Below are positions 13,776 through 26,362 of a stretch of 64,000 nucleotides of DNA, in pieces. The DNA comes from Setophaga petechia (taxonomy: Eukaryota > Chordata > Aves > Passeriformes > Parulidae): NCBI GenBank assembly GCA_024362935.1, contig JANCRA010000011.1, positions 9,417,501 to 9,481,500 on the forward strand. The letters are read 5' to 3'. The notes under the pieces are model-generated. The model had not been told where the DNA came from and made no database searches. It saw only the letters and a program-made list of their open reading frames with translations. The stretch's first letter is position 1; every line of letters begins with the position of its first letter. Made by a program: the position numbers and the translations under genes.

Positions 13776-14660
13776 AGCACAGCCATTGCTACTGGAGATG
13801 GATGTCTGCCAACTTTACATTAAGTTATATGACTGTGCATCATTGGAATTATTTGGTTCTTTCATCCTTTTCTTATAGGAGAACATACGCATACAGTTTG
13901 GGTATTTAGGGTTGCCATTTGCCAAAGTTTCCAGTTGACCAGTCTGATTTTTGGTCTTCCTATTGCTATGAGCACTGCCAGGCCTGCTCAGATGGATCTG
14001 CAACACAAAGAACCTACTGTGTGTTCAGAGATGGCACCACTGCCTGGGTTTAATCAGGTTTTTAAGATGTAGGTTTTTTCAGATGGATATCTCTTTATAT
14101 TTATAGGAGAGAAGGCAGGACAAAGACCTGAGGCTTGCATTTGAGGAGGTGGTTAGACTTGTCATGGTCTTTATTTTATTGAAGAATTTAATTTTTTTCC
14201 AAGTTAACTTAAAAATATTAATTTCTTCTTATTTTTTTTAACGGTGGACAATTTCCCTCCTCAGAAAGTCCTTGCTTGCCAAAAGAGTTGTATTGTCCTT
14301 TAGGGAAAGAACTGCATTGCTCCAGGGAGTGACAATCTTGACCACACTTCACATCTTTGAGGTTTGGACAGTAATTCTGAGCTGCCGGGCTCAGAACTGC
14401 ATGCCCAGACCCACCTTGAGGCAATGCTGCAGTGATAATATCTACTAGTGACTGTAGGAGGTCCAGACACTGAAAAAAATGTCTAAGATGGACAGATGTG
14501 GTTTTATTTGAAAGGAGTCTCCAAATACAAGCAACCTGTGATCAAACCATACAGGACAAGCTTGATGAAGTACCAGGAGGCAAAGGACAATTAGGACTGA
14601 GGTGACAGCCAGAATAGCTTTGCTTTTACTCATATGTGTTTCAACATTAATGTTATTTTA
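13776..14660. other. unique non-coding sequence
   Basis: Only short open frames are present. A minus-strand frame at 14,445-14,633 has a hydrophobic start but no other support. No repeats were recognised. Confidence 0.55.
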
Positions 14661-14697
14661 ACACACACACACACACATACACATACACACACACACT
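14661..14697. repeat. (CA)n microsatellite
   Basis: An uninterrupted CA run of eight units is followed by two TA-interrupted stretches and then tctctct. It is a typical dinucleotide microsatellite and probably polymorphic. Confidence 0.95.
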
Positions 14698-16300
14698 CTC
14701 TCTGACTTACTCTTCCTGAATAAAAACTCCAGGCACTGCTCCAAACCGTTACACCACAGGCTACTCTCAGGCAAAATTGCCGATTTCTGCAACGGGTGCT
14801 TTTATGGAGCTGAATTTTAAGACTGAGCTGCTACACAGTATCTCCTTTTTGGTTTTTCTTCTGTAACGGAACATCCTTATTTGCCTATCTGGCATAGCTA
14901 TTGTGAGTTATATTTACTGACTGGAAACTTGGCAAGTCCAATATTTGTTCTTGGTAACAAGATACTACCCACAGTTTTTACTTACCAGGCTCTGCAGCAG
15001 CCAGGTGGAACATACATCATTAGTTTACTGAATAATGAATATACTTTAAATCATGATTCAAAAATGCTCAGTTACAGTATATTAAATCAGTTAAAAAAAA
15101 TTAAATTAATGTAAAACTGGCTTTCCACAGTAGAATTAGCAAAATCAAAATAGGCTTTTTATCAACTTTATTGAAACTAATTCAACTTTCCAAGAACTAA
15201 AAATTGGTTTCCTGTCTTGACTGTTTTGGAATTACTTACTGTCATCTGTTTCAGACGTTAAAGGATATGATTTAATATCAGCAATAAGGCCTCTGTTCCT
15301 ACTTTGGCAGGTGTTAATTATTTAAACACTACTCATTTAAATTTGTTTCCAATCACTCTTTTGAATGATTTGCTTTACATGTTTCTTTGTGTGTATTTTC
15401 TGCACACACAAATAAAATAAGGGGGAAAGTCCCCCAATCAGTAACTCTATTTCTTCTCTTTTCAGCCTTTCTTTAGATAGGGAGGTAGAAATAGAGGGAT
15501 ATTTAATGGGTGATGGTTTTCAATGATGAAACATAATATATAATACATCATTTTTATCTCCTTTGTAATAATAAAAAGTTGTTCTCTTAGGGAGAGTGCT
15601 GTGGTTTCTGCATGCTAATGGCTGTACTCTTTGTGAATGAATTGTGAAATGGGTCACAGTTCCTGAAGCATTCATGGAGGCTGGAACAATATAGACAGAC
15701 TTCTTGGTGAAAAACATAGGGAAAGAAACCTCTTAAATAACTGCAGTCATTCCTCCACACCTACAATTCCACCCGTCTACTTGCAGTGACAAAAAACCAC
15801 AGTGGTAAGAATATAGTCTGGTTGTATACAGCTACTAATTAATAAAATGAGAAATGTCTCTCTTGCTGTATGTGCCTGAATTATCCTCTATCATCATGTT
15901 AGAGTCATCCTATCTTTTTTTTTTTTTACTTTACCTTTACCTTCCTTTACAGTAGTGCATCAGAGAAAAGGGAACTCAGCTCTGTACAACAGACCTCTGT
16001 CTGGTGTGAAGTGAAATTCTCATTCTGCGACAGATAACTTGTAATTTAATACATAATTCTTTTCAGTAGAATAACATAAGGGAAAGCTAGACCAGAGGGA
16101 AAGGCAGCCATAAGAGAGGGAATTTTATGCACCACTGGGAAATGAGAAGCTGACAACTATAGGTATTTCAGTTCTATAAGGCAAGTCATTTCATCCTGGT
16201 AATAAATGGAAAAGGTGGGTGTTTGTTTAGATTTAGGCCACTTGGTAATGATTTTAACACTCAGCTAAGGCTCATGCCAAGACAAGCACTCCAAGGCCAA
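14698..16300. other. unique non-coding sequence
   Basis: AT-rich sequence containing a 77-codon frame (14,881-15,114) and a 13-base T run near 15,914. No gene or repeat family was recognised. Confidence 0.55.
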
Positions 16301-16337
16301 AATCTATAATGAACTCTCATCTTCTCAATTATAGATT
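16301..16337. repeat. perfect 10-bp inverted repeat (hairpin)
   Basis: aatctataat at 16,301-16,310 is the exact reverse complement of attatagatt at 16,328-16,337, separated by 17 bases. As RNA it could fold into a 10-bp, AU-rich stem. It lies at the left edge of the GC-rich block that follows. No terminator or RNA family is implied. Confidence 0.8.
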
Positions 16338-16780
16338 CAGCCCCGACCAAAGTGATATCCAATATTCCCCTCCCCACTCCACAAGTGCAGAGATGTGCTG
16401 CTGGACGTGCGAGCAGCCAGGTTCTGCATGGCTCCTGCAGCTCCCCAGGACCCCCAGCCCACCCAGCTGGGGCACCAGCACCCACCCCCTCCCCTCTTCC
16501 CTTCCTTACCCCCGCCCTCTGCTTCATGGAAAGAGTGAGAGCAGAGAGGGAGAAAGAGTGCCAGTGATGATGGGAGGAGGAGAAGGAGAGGATGAAAGGA
16601 CTGTCCACCCTCCACCTCCAGGATCCTCCCAGCCCCTTCCAATGGGTGGGAGACTGAATCAGTGGAGCCAGCCTGTGACTGTGTTGGCAGGTCTTTGCTG
16701 GTTGGATGAGTGTGCCATGGCTTCTGAAGCACTGGGACAGTGGGCAAGGCATGCATGGCTCTGCAGCACCCTGCTGCACT
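16338..16780. other. GC-rich block with strand-asymmetric tracts
   Basis: A sharp rise in GC compared with the flanks. The plus strand is pyrimidine-rich at about 16,440-16,525 (C runs) and then purine-rich at about 16,530-16,605 (GA-rich). Open frames of 139-172 codons appear on both strands here, as expected when stop-codon-forming A/T is scarce, and none has a recognisable domain. Two C-run clusters (16,443-16,464 and 16,481-16,513) make G-quadruplex motifs on the minus strand. It could be an old regulatory element, an unrecognised repeat, or simply a GC-rich patch. Confidence 0.6.
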
Positions 16781-19700
16781 TAGTCCATCTCCTTCTTTCT
16801 GCTACTTCAAGTGGTCTCTAGTATCTCCTCCTCACTTGCTCTTGCCACCAAGCTCACTCTTTCTGATGCTTGTCCAGACAAAAAACACAGAAGGTAATTT
16901 TTTTTCCAAAGACTTATATTTTGTAATTTATCCCCCTGGCCTCATTCCCTAGCTTGTTTTCTTCTGCCTTTTCCCATTCCTTTGCTTGTTTTCCCTTGTA
17001 TGTTTTCATCCATTATAGTATATTTGTCTTTTATCCATATTGAAATGAAGGCATCTTGACTCCACCTGCCTACTGGCTGGTACAACTCTGTCTTTGTTCC
17101 CTCTTATAATTCCATAAACAATCACCTGTCTTATGCCAGCTCCCACTAACCCTGCACTCACCAAAAACCTCTTAAAACTGTGGTACATGTTTAAAAGGTG
17201 GAGACAATAATATTCAAAAGGATTTTTTGTTTGGAGGAATGTAAATGTATCTACATTTGGGATAAAAATATACCTGTAACTGTTAACCCCTGTGGGGTTT
17301 AAACAGAAGAAGCTGATGCATTTTTTGCAGGGTGATCTGCCTTGTGCAATGAGGCACAGCCAGGGGCTCTACACTGCTGCTGTGGATTCTTGCTTTTTCC
17401 AGCAGCTTGTGGTCCACTGCTGAATTAAATGGATCACTAACTCCTTTTCAGCAGACTTTTCAGCTCATTGTCCACTTTCTTGACAGAAGGTGAGGAGTAA
17501 AGGGAAGGATTACAAGATATGTAGTAGAGAGCAAATTATTTGCCATGCAGAAGGAGCAAAAAGAATGTCTTTCCACCATGGAGGCAGAGACTGTGATTAA
17601 TTCAGAAAATAACAGTGGAAAATAATAAATAAATGAGGAAATCAAAGCCAAAACCCCACAACCCCAGACTAGGTCTGTGTTATTCAGAAGTTCTGACTTT
17701 TGCTCAGAACAATGAGTCTGTTTCAGCAAGAAAGCCTTCCTTAGTCCTTTGTGCTTCCTTAAATAGTAAAACCTCCCTTTATATGGTTTTGTGTTCTTCA
17801 TTTATACTGTGTTACATTTTTTCTTTTTTTTTTTTTTTTTCTGTTCAGCAGCTGGCAGGAGGTGACAGAATTTTAGAGGGTAAGTGCTATACACAATATA
17901 TAATAGTCAACCAGTTGTCAATCATGAGTACTAAGGCTTTATATCTCTACTAGTGAGTTCAGTGTGACTTCTGAGCAACTAAGAACCAGAAGTTTTGGTC
18001 TCCTGTTCATTAAAAAAAAAAAGTAAAATATGTTGGGCAAAAGCCTAGATGAAAAATTAAAAGAATTATTATGATAACTGTTATTCATATTCTCAGATTA
18101 AATCTGGTTTCACTTCTTTTTTCTCCCAGTGACTTGCTTGTGTACAGCAATCTTGGCAGAAGGCATTAAGTCGTATGTAGGTTAATCACTTAATGTTTCT
18201 GAATTGCTTTGAACATGAAGTGTGTGCCAAGTACTACTAATATTATGTGAGACATCATTATGATAAGCTAGGGGTTTCATCTTCAGTCACTTTTATCAAT
18301 CAGTACTACTTAAGCTTTGTTTGGTGCTATATATAGATTGTAAATAGAATTATTTGAATTCATTGCAGATTGAATTCCAGTCCCTCCCTTCACTGTAAAA
18401 GAAGAGAGGCATAATATATAAAGAAAGCAACATTTAGAGAGAAGAATTTAACGTGACCCAGGACTGGGATCCCTAAACCCAGGGAAGAGTAGTGCAGTCA
18501 TCTAAGCAGAAAATGAATAAGTCTGTTTTAGAAAAAATTTTGTAATTATAATAATTTATAATATGTTTTATTGTTCTAGAAATATCAAGTTCTCCTCCTA
18601 GCAAGCTGATCAACAATTTTATTATTGTCATGCTTGGAAGTGGTGTTTGCATTTTGTGTAAGCTCAAGTTCTGAATATTGTGTTTTCAGAAGTAAAGTTA
18701 ATTTACCTCGTTACTTCCCTTGTCTAATAATTGCTGTGTATTACTTAAATAACACTTTGAAGACTCCTAGATGTGAATCACCAGGACCTGCATTTTGGAA
18801 AAAAACCAATTTCTGGGCAATCAAGTATCCTCAGTAATACAGACAGCAATTTTCCGTTCCAAAGCAATACATTGACAGTGATATGACTTAGAGCTTAATT
18901 GCAGATGGAACCTGTTAAAATTATTTCTCTTTTCTACATAATTTACAGATTAATCAACAACCACTAGCAGTAAACCTGTACTTTCCTGTGGATTTTCAAC
19001 TCTTAATGCCTTGGGTGAGTTTAGAAACTTCTGTGGATCTTTGGAGATGCATAAGATGCTTTTATTGTGGCAGTGGTCAGACTGCTATAATGATACGCCC
19101 CATTTATTTAGTAGTAGGAAATAGAAGTGGTCATTCTAATTCCATTGAAGCTGCTTTGAGGCTTGGATAGGTTCCATTTCAGTAGTGCACATTTTATAAT
19201 CTAAATAAATATTATTTCTCTTTTTACTCCAGGTCTTACACCTTTCATGTGACAAACCTGTCTACGTAGCTGCAGACTACAGAGTGAGGGCATTTCCTGG
19301 TAGGCTGGAATTCAGGGTACACATACTCTGTCTAAAGGTATTGGTTGCATATTCTGATGGTCGGCTTCATGAAATAAAATTGGTTTGGGTTTTTTCCAAG
19401 CAAACCATATTTTTAATCACTCATGTTTTCTTTCCATGAAAAACACTGAATTTTTTGTCAGAATTAAGGAAAATAACTCTCTGAAAAACTTTTTGAAAAC
19501 CTATTAATTTTTTTTCAAAATATTTTCATAGGCATGGTCCTTCTTTTTTGATCAATATTAATTTTAAGCTTAATGTCTAGTTTTAGGAGACCAAAAGCTA
19601 GAGCATGTGTCTAGCAGACTAACAGTGTCTGTGCAAGTATAATTGCTTCCCTAATCAAGCTCTGAAAATGAAGGTCTATGTGTTTTCAGCATTTCACACA

Positions 19701-22700
19701 AGGAGAAACTTAAGGACTTAAAAAGAAATCAAACTATATATTAGGTTTACCAAGTGTATTGAAAAAAAAATATAAATGTGAAATCCCAACACATCATAAA
19801 TTAAATGAAATATGTCCAAAACCAATTAAAATTCAAATAATGAATTAAAAAAAACAAACCCACAACAAACCCCCCACATTTATCTTATTAACTTAAAACT
19901 CAGCTTGAGCAAAGTAGTTTCTATTCCTCTGGTTTCCATGAACACAAGATTTTATGAGTACTGATATCAAATTACTACATGTTATCTGGAAGTGCAACAT
20001 AAGATCTTTCTGGGCAGTCAGTAAGATGTCATTCATTATTGTTTCACCTTAGGGACAGGATATTCAATCTCAAAAAATAAACACTCAATGTATGTTTCAT
20101 CCATGGGACAGGGCCTTCTGTTATAGCTTTCTTTCTGATATGCAGCTCCTACCTGATACCAGATAATGGAAACCATATCAGATTCACCTATGTTGTAATT
20201 TACTCCTAAAATACCCAAAATATTTAATTCCCTTGAGCTGCTCATTGAAAAGAAAAAGGTTAAAAACATGTTTTTCTGTTAAGTATTGATATGCGAAGTG
20301 CTGCTCCTATTTTGAAAGCTCAGTAAATGTTTAATGTCAGTTTTGTCTGATCTTGTGTGTTTATAAATTGAGTTATGTTGATTCATTTCCTCTGGCAGCC
20401 CTGCAAAGTTTTGCTACCAAAGGGATGAAAGAGGTCAGATTTTAGTTCCTCGGCAATTTCCCTTCTTGCCTATCACTTTCACAGGCTTTTACAATGTCAC
20501 AAATCGCCCATGTTTTAACTGCCTTCCTGCTTATGAAGAGATTCAGCCAGCTCTCAAAGCTTTACTGATTGGTTCATGTTAGGAAGGTGTTTCCAGAAGA
20601 GCAGCTACAGCTGGAAAAGTCACATCACCTTTCTTACCCTGCTGCTGGAGAGCTGTAGTCTAGACCAAAAGAAATCTCTTTCTCCCTTGCTTGCTTGAGA
20701 ATGATGCATGTTGGCTCCCTGCAACACAGATTGCTGGAGGAGATATTTACCTAAGGAGAACAAAGCCATACACCTGGTCTTTACTTTCAGCCCTATGAAA
20801 GAGTGCTCTGGTCCATGGAAAAGTAATGGAGATGCAGCTGAGCAGCATGACAGTTCCCATGCCAGAAATGACAGATCAGGCCATTCTCTTACCTGAACTG
20901 AACTGGTGTCCTGAAACCAAACTGCATGAAACATGACAGAGTTCTCATCCAGAAAACCCTGCCTAGCATATACAGTCATTGAGACAAAAAATGCCTTTAA
21001 TATTTTTGGGAGAATTTTCATTATACTTTAAACAAACTGTATAGTGCTGCTGGTTTGAAGTTGGACTTGCACCCAAAGTATTAATGTTCTGAAATTCTTG
21101 GCAGATTCTTTGCTTGGTCACGTCAATCCTCCCTCCCATACCTTGCTTCTTCTCTCCGGTACCACCAATATGGATAAATACTCTGCTCAGGAAAGGGGCT
21201 TCATAAAGGAAAATTCACAAAAGAAAAAGGTGAAAACTGTAGGGCTGTTTGAGACTAATAGAAAAGAAGAACTTAAACCAGTATGATTGGCAAGACATTA
21301 ATGGAATTTAGACAGACTTTTTAGAGAAGCAAATTGAATTGCATAAATACAAGTGGCAGTACTCTTAAAAAAGATTTAAACATTTTTGATTTTTTAAGAA
21401 ATATTGACACATCAAGTTATTAAGGCAAATAAAGTGACTGACCTAAAAATAATGGAAAAATACTTATAATTTCCCCAATCAGCTATTACTTCACACTATA
21501 CAGGCAATTAAGCTTAGAAGTCCTAAGAAAGAGGCTGTTGCCAGTGTATTTGGGGGTATGAAACATGGTAATAAAATCAACTAAACCATTTAGGCTGACT
21601 TTGCTTTAAATCTAATACAAAATGCAGAAATTTCCCATGAGATTTTTTTTAAATTGCGCAGAGAAACTCTTCAAAAAGCAGGTCTGTTTTTTAGATTTTG
21701 CGATACTAAACAGGGTGAGAATGACCACATTTGTACACAAACCTCAGTGTAATTTGTAGCGCAAGTGAAGAAAATGCCTTGCATTAAAATTCCTATTAAA
21801 TTAGCTATTAATTTAATACATCACATTAAAATCCATTATAGGCAGGTAGAAAACCCCAATGGCACTGCATCTGTGCACAATTTACTTCAGCCTAATAAAC
21901 TGTCTGAAAATTTTAGACTGAGTTACTAGCAAAAAATTTCTGAGACTTTGAAGCAGTTGCACCCAATTGCCTGACACCAGGAAAAGACAGACCCTGGAGT
22001 AGAAGGGCTTTTGGATATAAAGTCAGAAAGAAGGCCAAAAAAGTGATTGTAAATTGTCTGTTTAGTGAGGTGAGCAAAACTATGGATAGAGTGAGAGAAT
22101 GAAAAGCACATCTTGCTTTTGCTTTTTTTTTCCTTTTATGGCTGGAAAAAACATAAACATATCTATCAAAGTAAGAGGAGGGAGTTAATGAAGATAAATT
22201 AACCAAAATTTCAAAATATAGCCCTGGCAGTTTTTCTTTGAAATATGCTAAATATGATCGAATACCTAATATTTGATCTTGGACTTCTATTTCAGGTGAG
22301 GGCAGCATAAGTATGAATGTAAACTATCTTCTCATATGCTCTGACAGTAGGCTTACCTCCCTTCCAACCAGTGCTTTGAAGGGCACTTCTGCAAAAGGGG
22401 AAAAAAAAAAAAAGTGGTGTAGAAGCATTAAATTCCAAATGTAGTTTATCTTATTTCCATAAACACAGTTGTTCTGGGAGAGGAGAAGCGACCCTGTACA
22501 GGGGCAAATGCCTCTTCCAGAGCAAAATGCCAGTGTGAGCACAAGGCATCTTAAGAGCCAAGACTTTGCCAGATTATCCCACTCTACCTTCATTGCTGTC
22601 CCTGCAAATATCACCAAGAACTGATATTTTAAATACAAAAGCATAACTGTGACACAGAATATTTGCTTGTACTCCTAGGTAATCATGCCGTTTGGTGATA

Positions 22701-22924
22701 TTATTGATAAGTACCTTTGTGCAGCACTTCAGTCCACAACATACCTCTGAATTTCCAGGAAATGTTTTCACCAGAATATTAAAGAAAAAAAAAAAGAGAG
22801 ACATAAATTCCTTGTGTAAAGTCTTTGCATTCTTTTTTCCACTTAGATTTCAGGTGCTTTATCAGAAGAAATAAGCAGTGAAGAAATGTTTGGTGAAAGG
22901 AAGTTGCAGTGTATTGGAAGGAAG
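16781..22924. other. unique non-coding sequence with weak splice-like pairs
   Basis: Over 6 kb of AT-rich unique sequence. A 17-base T run at 17,824-17,840 directly precedes a strong acceptor-like ag. Two short segments at 18,949-19,014 and from 19,233 have good splice-like borders and compatible open phase. No repeats were recognised. None of these rises to a gene call. Confidence 0.5.
17824..17840. repeat. T17 homopolymer
   Basis: Seventeen uninterrupted T residues on the plus strand. It is the longest homopolymer run I noticed in the window. It adjoins ctgttcagcag and so mimics a polypyrimidine tract. Confidence 0.95.
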
Positions 22925-23085
22925 GATGTGGTTAAAGCAGATGCCTAGAAGGCACCAGATAACAGTTCTGTTCCCAGATCTGGCATAAGTGCTCTTTTTT
23001 ACCTTTCGCCAAAGTATTTCCGTGCTTTTGACCCAGTTTCTCTGTAAAATGGGGATGATAACAGTGCTTAACTATTCTTTCAGAC
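22925..23085 (+). mobile_element. MIR-type SINE fragment
   Basis: The 3' portion, cagtttctctgtaaaatggggatgataa (about 23,034-23,061), matches the MIR 'cagtttcctcatctgtaaaatggggataata' region closely. Upstream, tggttaaagc, then ttctgttcccagatctggcat, fits the MIR 5' half loosely. This is the clearest MIR copy in the window. Old and inactive. Confidence 0.6.
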
Positions 23086-26000
23086 AGAGCAACTGGGAAG
23101 TTTTTATTTATGCTTATTACAAGATTTGAGAACCTGAGAACAATTAAAACAGGATCAGTTTAGACATGCAGGTTTAAGTCTTTCCTTCAAATAAAACATT
23201 TAATTTATTGTATCATGTTAATTTTATGCTAATTAGGTATATTATAAAAAAAATCATCAGCTGATGAGGATTTGCTCAGTCCTGCTAATAATTAGCTAAC
23301 AGCATTACTTGAAAATTCAATTTTCTTTTCCTACATGCAACCAAAAAAAAAAAAAAGAGGAATGGAAAAAGAGTAATAATTCTTCTATCGTGTATATGAC
23401 CAAGAAGTCTAAATTCTGATAGAAGATTTTAGCACTAATAGTGTGATCCTGAGTGGCTGTTAGAAGGAATTAAAGGAAAACAAAGGCTCTTTTTGCACCT
23501 TCTAAAATAACTTAGAGGAATGCTTTGATTGTTTTTTAGAATTAAACACACATAAAAAGTGGCATTTCCCTATTTCTTTTCCAATGAGTTCTGGAGCTGA
23601 GAAATCCCCTGGGCAAAACTTTCAACTTTCTTTCCTTCTATTGTGGAGCAGAGAAGCATTGCTGAGGCCTGCAGAGTCTTCCCCGCTTGTTAGAAGAAGG
23701 AGGAGACTGTTTTCTACTGTGATTCAGCACCCACTGAACAAACTATCTCACCTCTTTCTGACTTTTTAATACAGGAGGTTTTAGCCCTTATGCTCGAAAC
23801 CAAGTCCCAAACCTGTCACAGGCTTGTCTGGCCCAGCAATACCCACCCTTAACTGAAGCAATGTTTACACATAATGTAGTTTAAATTATGAAATGCTGAT
23901 TGTGAAAACAATAGACATATTCAATCATTAAATCCCAGAACAAATGAGAGAAATATTCCAGAGCTGCTATCAGAGCTTAATAGGCATAATTTTTCTTGCG
24001 ATATGGTAATACACAGCAGCTTTCCCTGGACGGCTGTGTAAAACAAAGAAGTGGTTGTCAGCCTTTCAGAATCAGATGTTAATGATATTTCATGTCTTTG
24101 TTGAGTCTGTGGAAAGCAGCTACTGCACCTAAAAGGGAAATGACTTCCATACCAACCTCCCCCAGCCAAAGTCGTTCAGATTGGGAAAACTGGATGAAGT
24201 CCATATTTATACTTCAGAAAGAGGTGTAAAAGAAGATTTCAAGACAGTATGTACTGAGCTGTCCCCCAGTCTCTTTACCCAAAGTTATATCTTATCATTG
24301 TGATGAAAGTATGAAAGTTTTTAGTTCAATGTATTACAGTCTCTTCCCCAATCCACCCACCCCCCCTTATTTTTTTTTTTCTCAAACAGATACAAAGAAA
24401 GAATGTAATGTAAGCAAAACTCCAGTGTGTTTCTGGCAAATGAGGAGTGTTTTCTACATCTCATATATTTTTGGAAGCGTTTGAATCCAGAAGCAATACA
24501 TCTTCCAAATCGGGAAGAAGGCTTTTTATTAGACTGATGGCTGCACGCAGCAGAGAAGGGCTGTCTGCCCCAGCACTGCAGCAAGCAGGGACTGATGCTT
24601 TGTCTGAGCTAGTCTGGACGATTGGAGCCAGTCAAAAGAAGGGTTTCTGTAGCTTTATTGCTGCAGTTTCATTTTGCTGTACTACTGTATGTCTTCGCTT
24701 CTGCAAACTTTCTTTCATTTGTTTTAAGAAGAGGTCTTAATTCCAGTGCAAAATCCATCCAGAAAGGAGGGCCCCTCAGCACTGTATTCCAGCTGGTGGG
24801 GATTAGCTCAGTCCTTTTACCGGATGCGTATCATTTTAATCTTAAGCCTTTAGACAGTGTACAACATACTATTAAGTCTGTTACCAAATAAAACACTAAA
24901 AGGCTGATTCACTAAGGGTTACACACCCTTTGCAGGGAAAAAGCTAACATTTACAAAGGGATAACTGCCAAAAATCACTTAAATTTCATGTCTTTCCTAT
25001 TTATTAAATCCCACATACACCATGTGTACAGTAACTTCCTTGGGATATGCCCCTGGGAGAAGTGCAAGTCAAAATAAAGGAGCATATGCTCCCCTAAAAC
25101 ATGTCCCCGGTTCTAAAGAGTGATTTACAATGGTTCACATCAAAAAATCTGAAAAATTGAAGTTATGTTATTCAAGAAAAAAACGAAACCTTCCAGAAAG
25201 TGTGGACCGCGTACTCAACTATGATAACGAGTAATACATTTCCTACAGGAATTAGTGGCTAGGCTATGAACCCAGGGCATTAGCAGACTAAGGGAGTCAC
25301 TTGCTAATGATCTTGTGCCAGCAACTTTGACTGCAGTTTGTGACTCGGGTGCTTAAACTGCAGCAATATTGCAGTGCTTAGTTATTTAGGGAAATGTGGG
25401 GGGCAGAGTCTTTGGACCTTGAACCACTCACTTGTATTGTTAACAGCAAACACAGATGCCTGACTTTGCTCCCTGTGGAGCTTCTTAAACCATGCTTTAT
25501 CTGTCTGTCTGGGGTGAGACAAAAAAATCTGTGATATTTATAACGTGCTCTGGATAAAGGGAGAGATCTAAATGCAAACTGTGATACCCTGTGTTTATTG
25601 GCTAGCCTGTTGCTCTGACACAGGCTCAGAAGCATCTCACCATGTAATTTCAGCCAGTCATTTGAAGTTAATCACTGTAGTTCCTCATACTAAATTAATG
25701 CCTATGCTTATGGTACCATCTCAGGGCATGAAGATCATCTCAGGAGGTCATTAGGTGTGGCTCTGGCAACAATACTGTGAATGAAACTGCACTGATAGTC
25801 TGTGTCCTGCTGTTAGGGTAATACAAATGATTTAAGTTTTCTTCCGGGGGATTTGGTTGTTATTGTTGTTTTCAGTAAGAAATAACTCATCTGTTTTGGA
25901 AAACATTGTTTAATGTATAATGGAATATTCCACTAGCACTGACAGGCAGAGCTGTACTATGCCAGCCAGCCAGCCCTGGGAATGACTGCAAATCAGGGAG

Positions 26001-26219
26001 CTGGCACCCCACTGAGGCTGGGTTCTGTCCCCCCCCTCACTGTTATTTTCTACAGAAAAAACCCTGTTCTAAGGCATGTTGGTTAGAAAAATTAAAAACC
26101 TGAATGTATGCTATGGCCAAGATTTTTGTTAGGGGATAAACCAGCACAGAATAATGCTATATAGAATTTGCAGTCTTTTTGCATTCAAGATATTTGAGTA
26201 AGATAAATGGTAAAATCAC
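23086..26219. other. unique non-coding sequence
   Basis: AT-rich sequence with short poly-A and poly-T runs (about 23,343-23,356 and 24,369-24,380). Open frames reach about 97 codons and overlap on both strands. No gene or repeat family was recognised. Confidence 0.55.
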
Positions 26220-26290
26220 CATATTCATTAAGCCCTGGGATAAAGTACTATTAGTCCTGCTGTGCAGATGTAGAAGTTGAGCTAGAGGCA
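26220..26290 (-). mobile_element. MIR-type SINE fragment, reverse orientation
   Basis: The segment aagtactattagtcctgct, then tgcagatgtagaagttgag, then agaggcaaag follows the reverse complement of the MIR 3' part ('tactattatccccattttacagatgaggaaactgaggcacagag'). Divergence is high and the edges are approximate. Confidence 0.45.
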
Positions 26291-26362
26291 AAGATTTTTT
26301 TCTGGGAACTGAGGTAAAAATTTTTGTCTGGGAAATGAGGTGAAGATTTTTGTCTCAGACAG
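26290..26362. repeat. short tandem repeat, about 26-bp unit
   Basis: Two full units and one partial unit of the pattern a(g/a)atttttgtctgggaa(c/a)tgaggt follow one another. The third copy diverges after gatttttgtct. It begins where the MIR-like fragment ends, suggesting local slippage. Confidence 0.8.

Noticed and set aside
14881..15114. 77-codon frame with a partly hydrophobic translation resembling a transporter segment
   Set aside because: The resemblance is limited to a few residues, and composition and surroundings are like the non-coding background.
16261..16821. Open frames of 139-172 codons on both strands
   Set aside because: Simultaneous openness on both strands reflects the local GC-rich composition. 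No start context, domain or splice signal supports any of them.
23775..23888. Acceptor-like site (tttaatacag) followed by a 37-codon frame
   Set aside because: The frame is short, has no donor or polyadenylation support, and is within chance.
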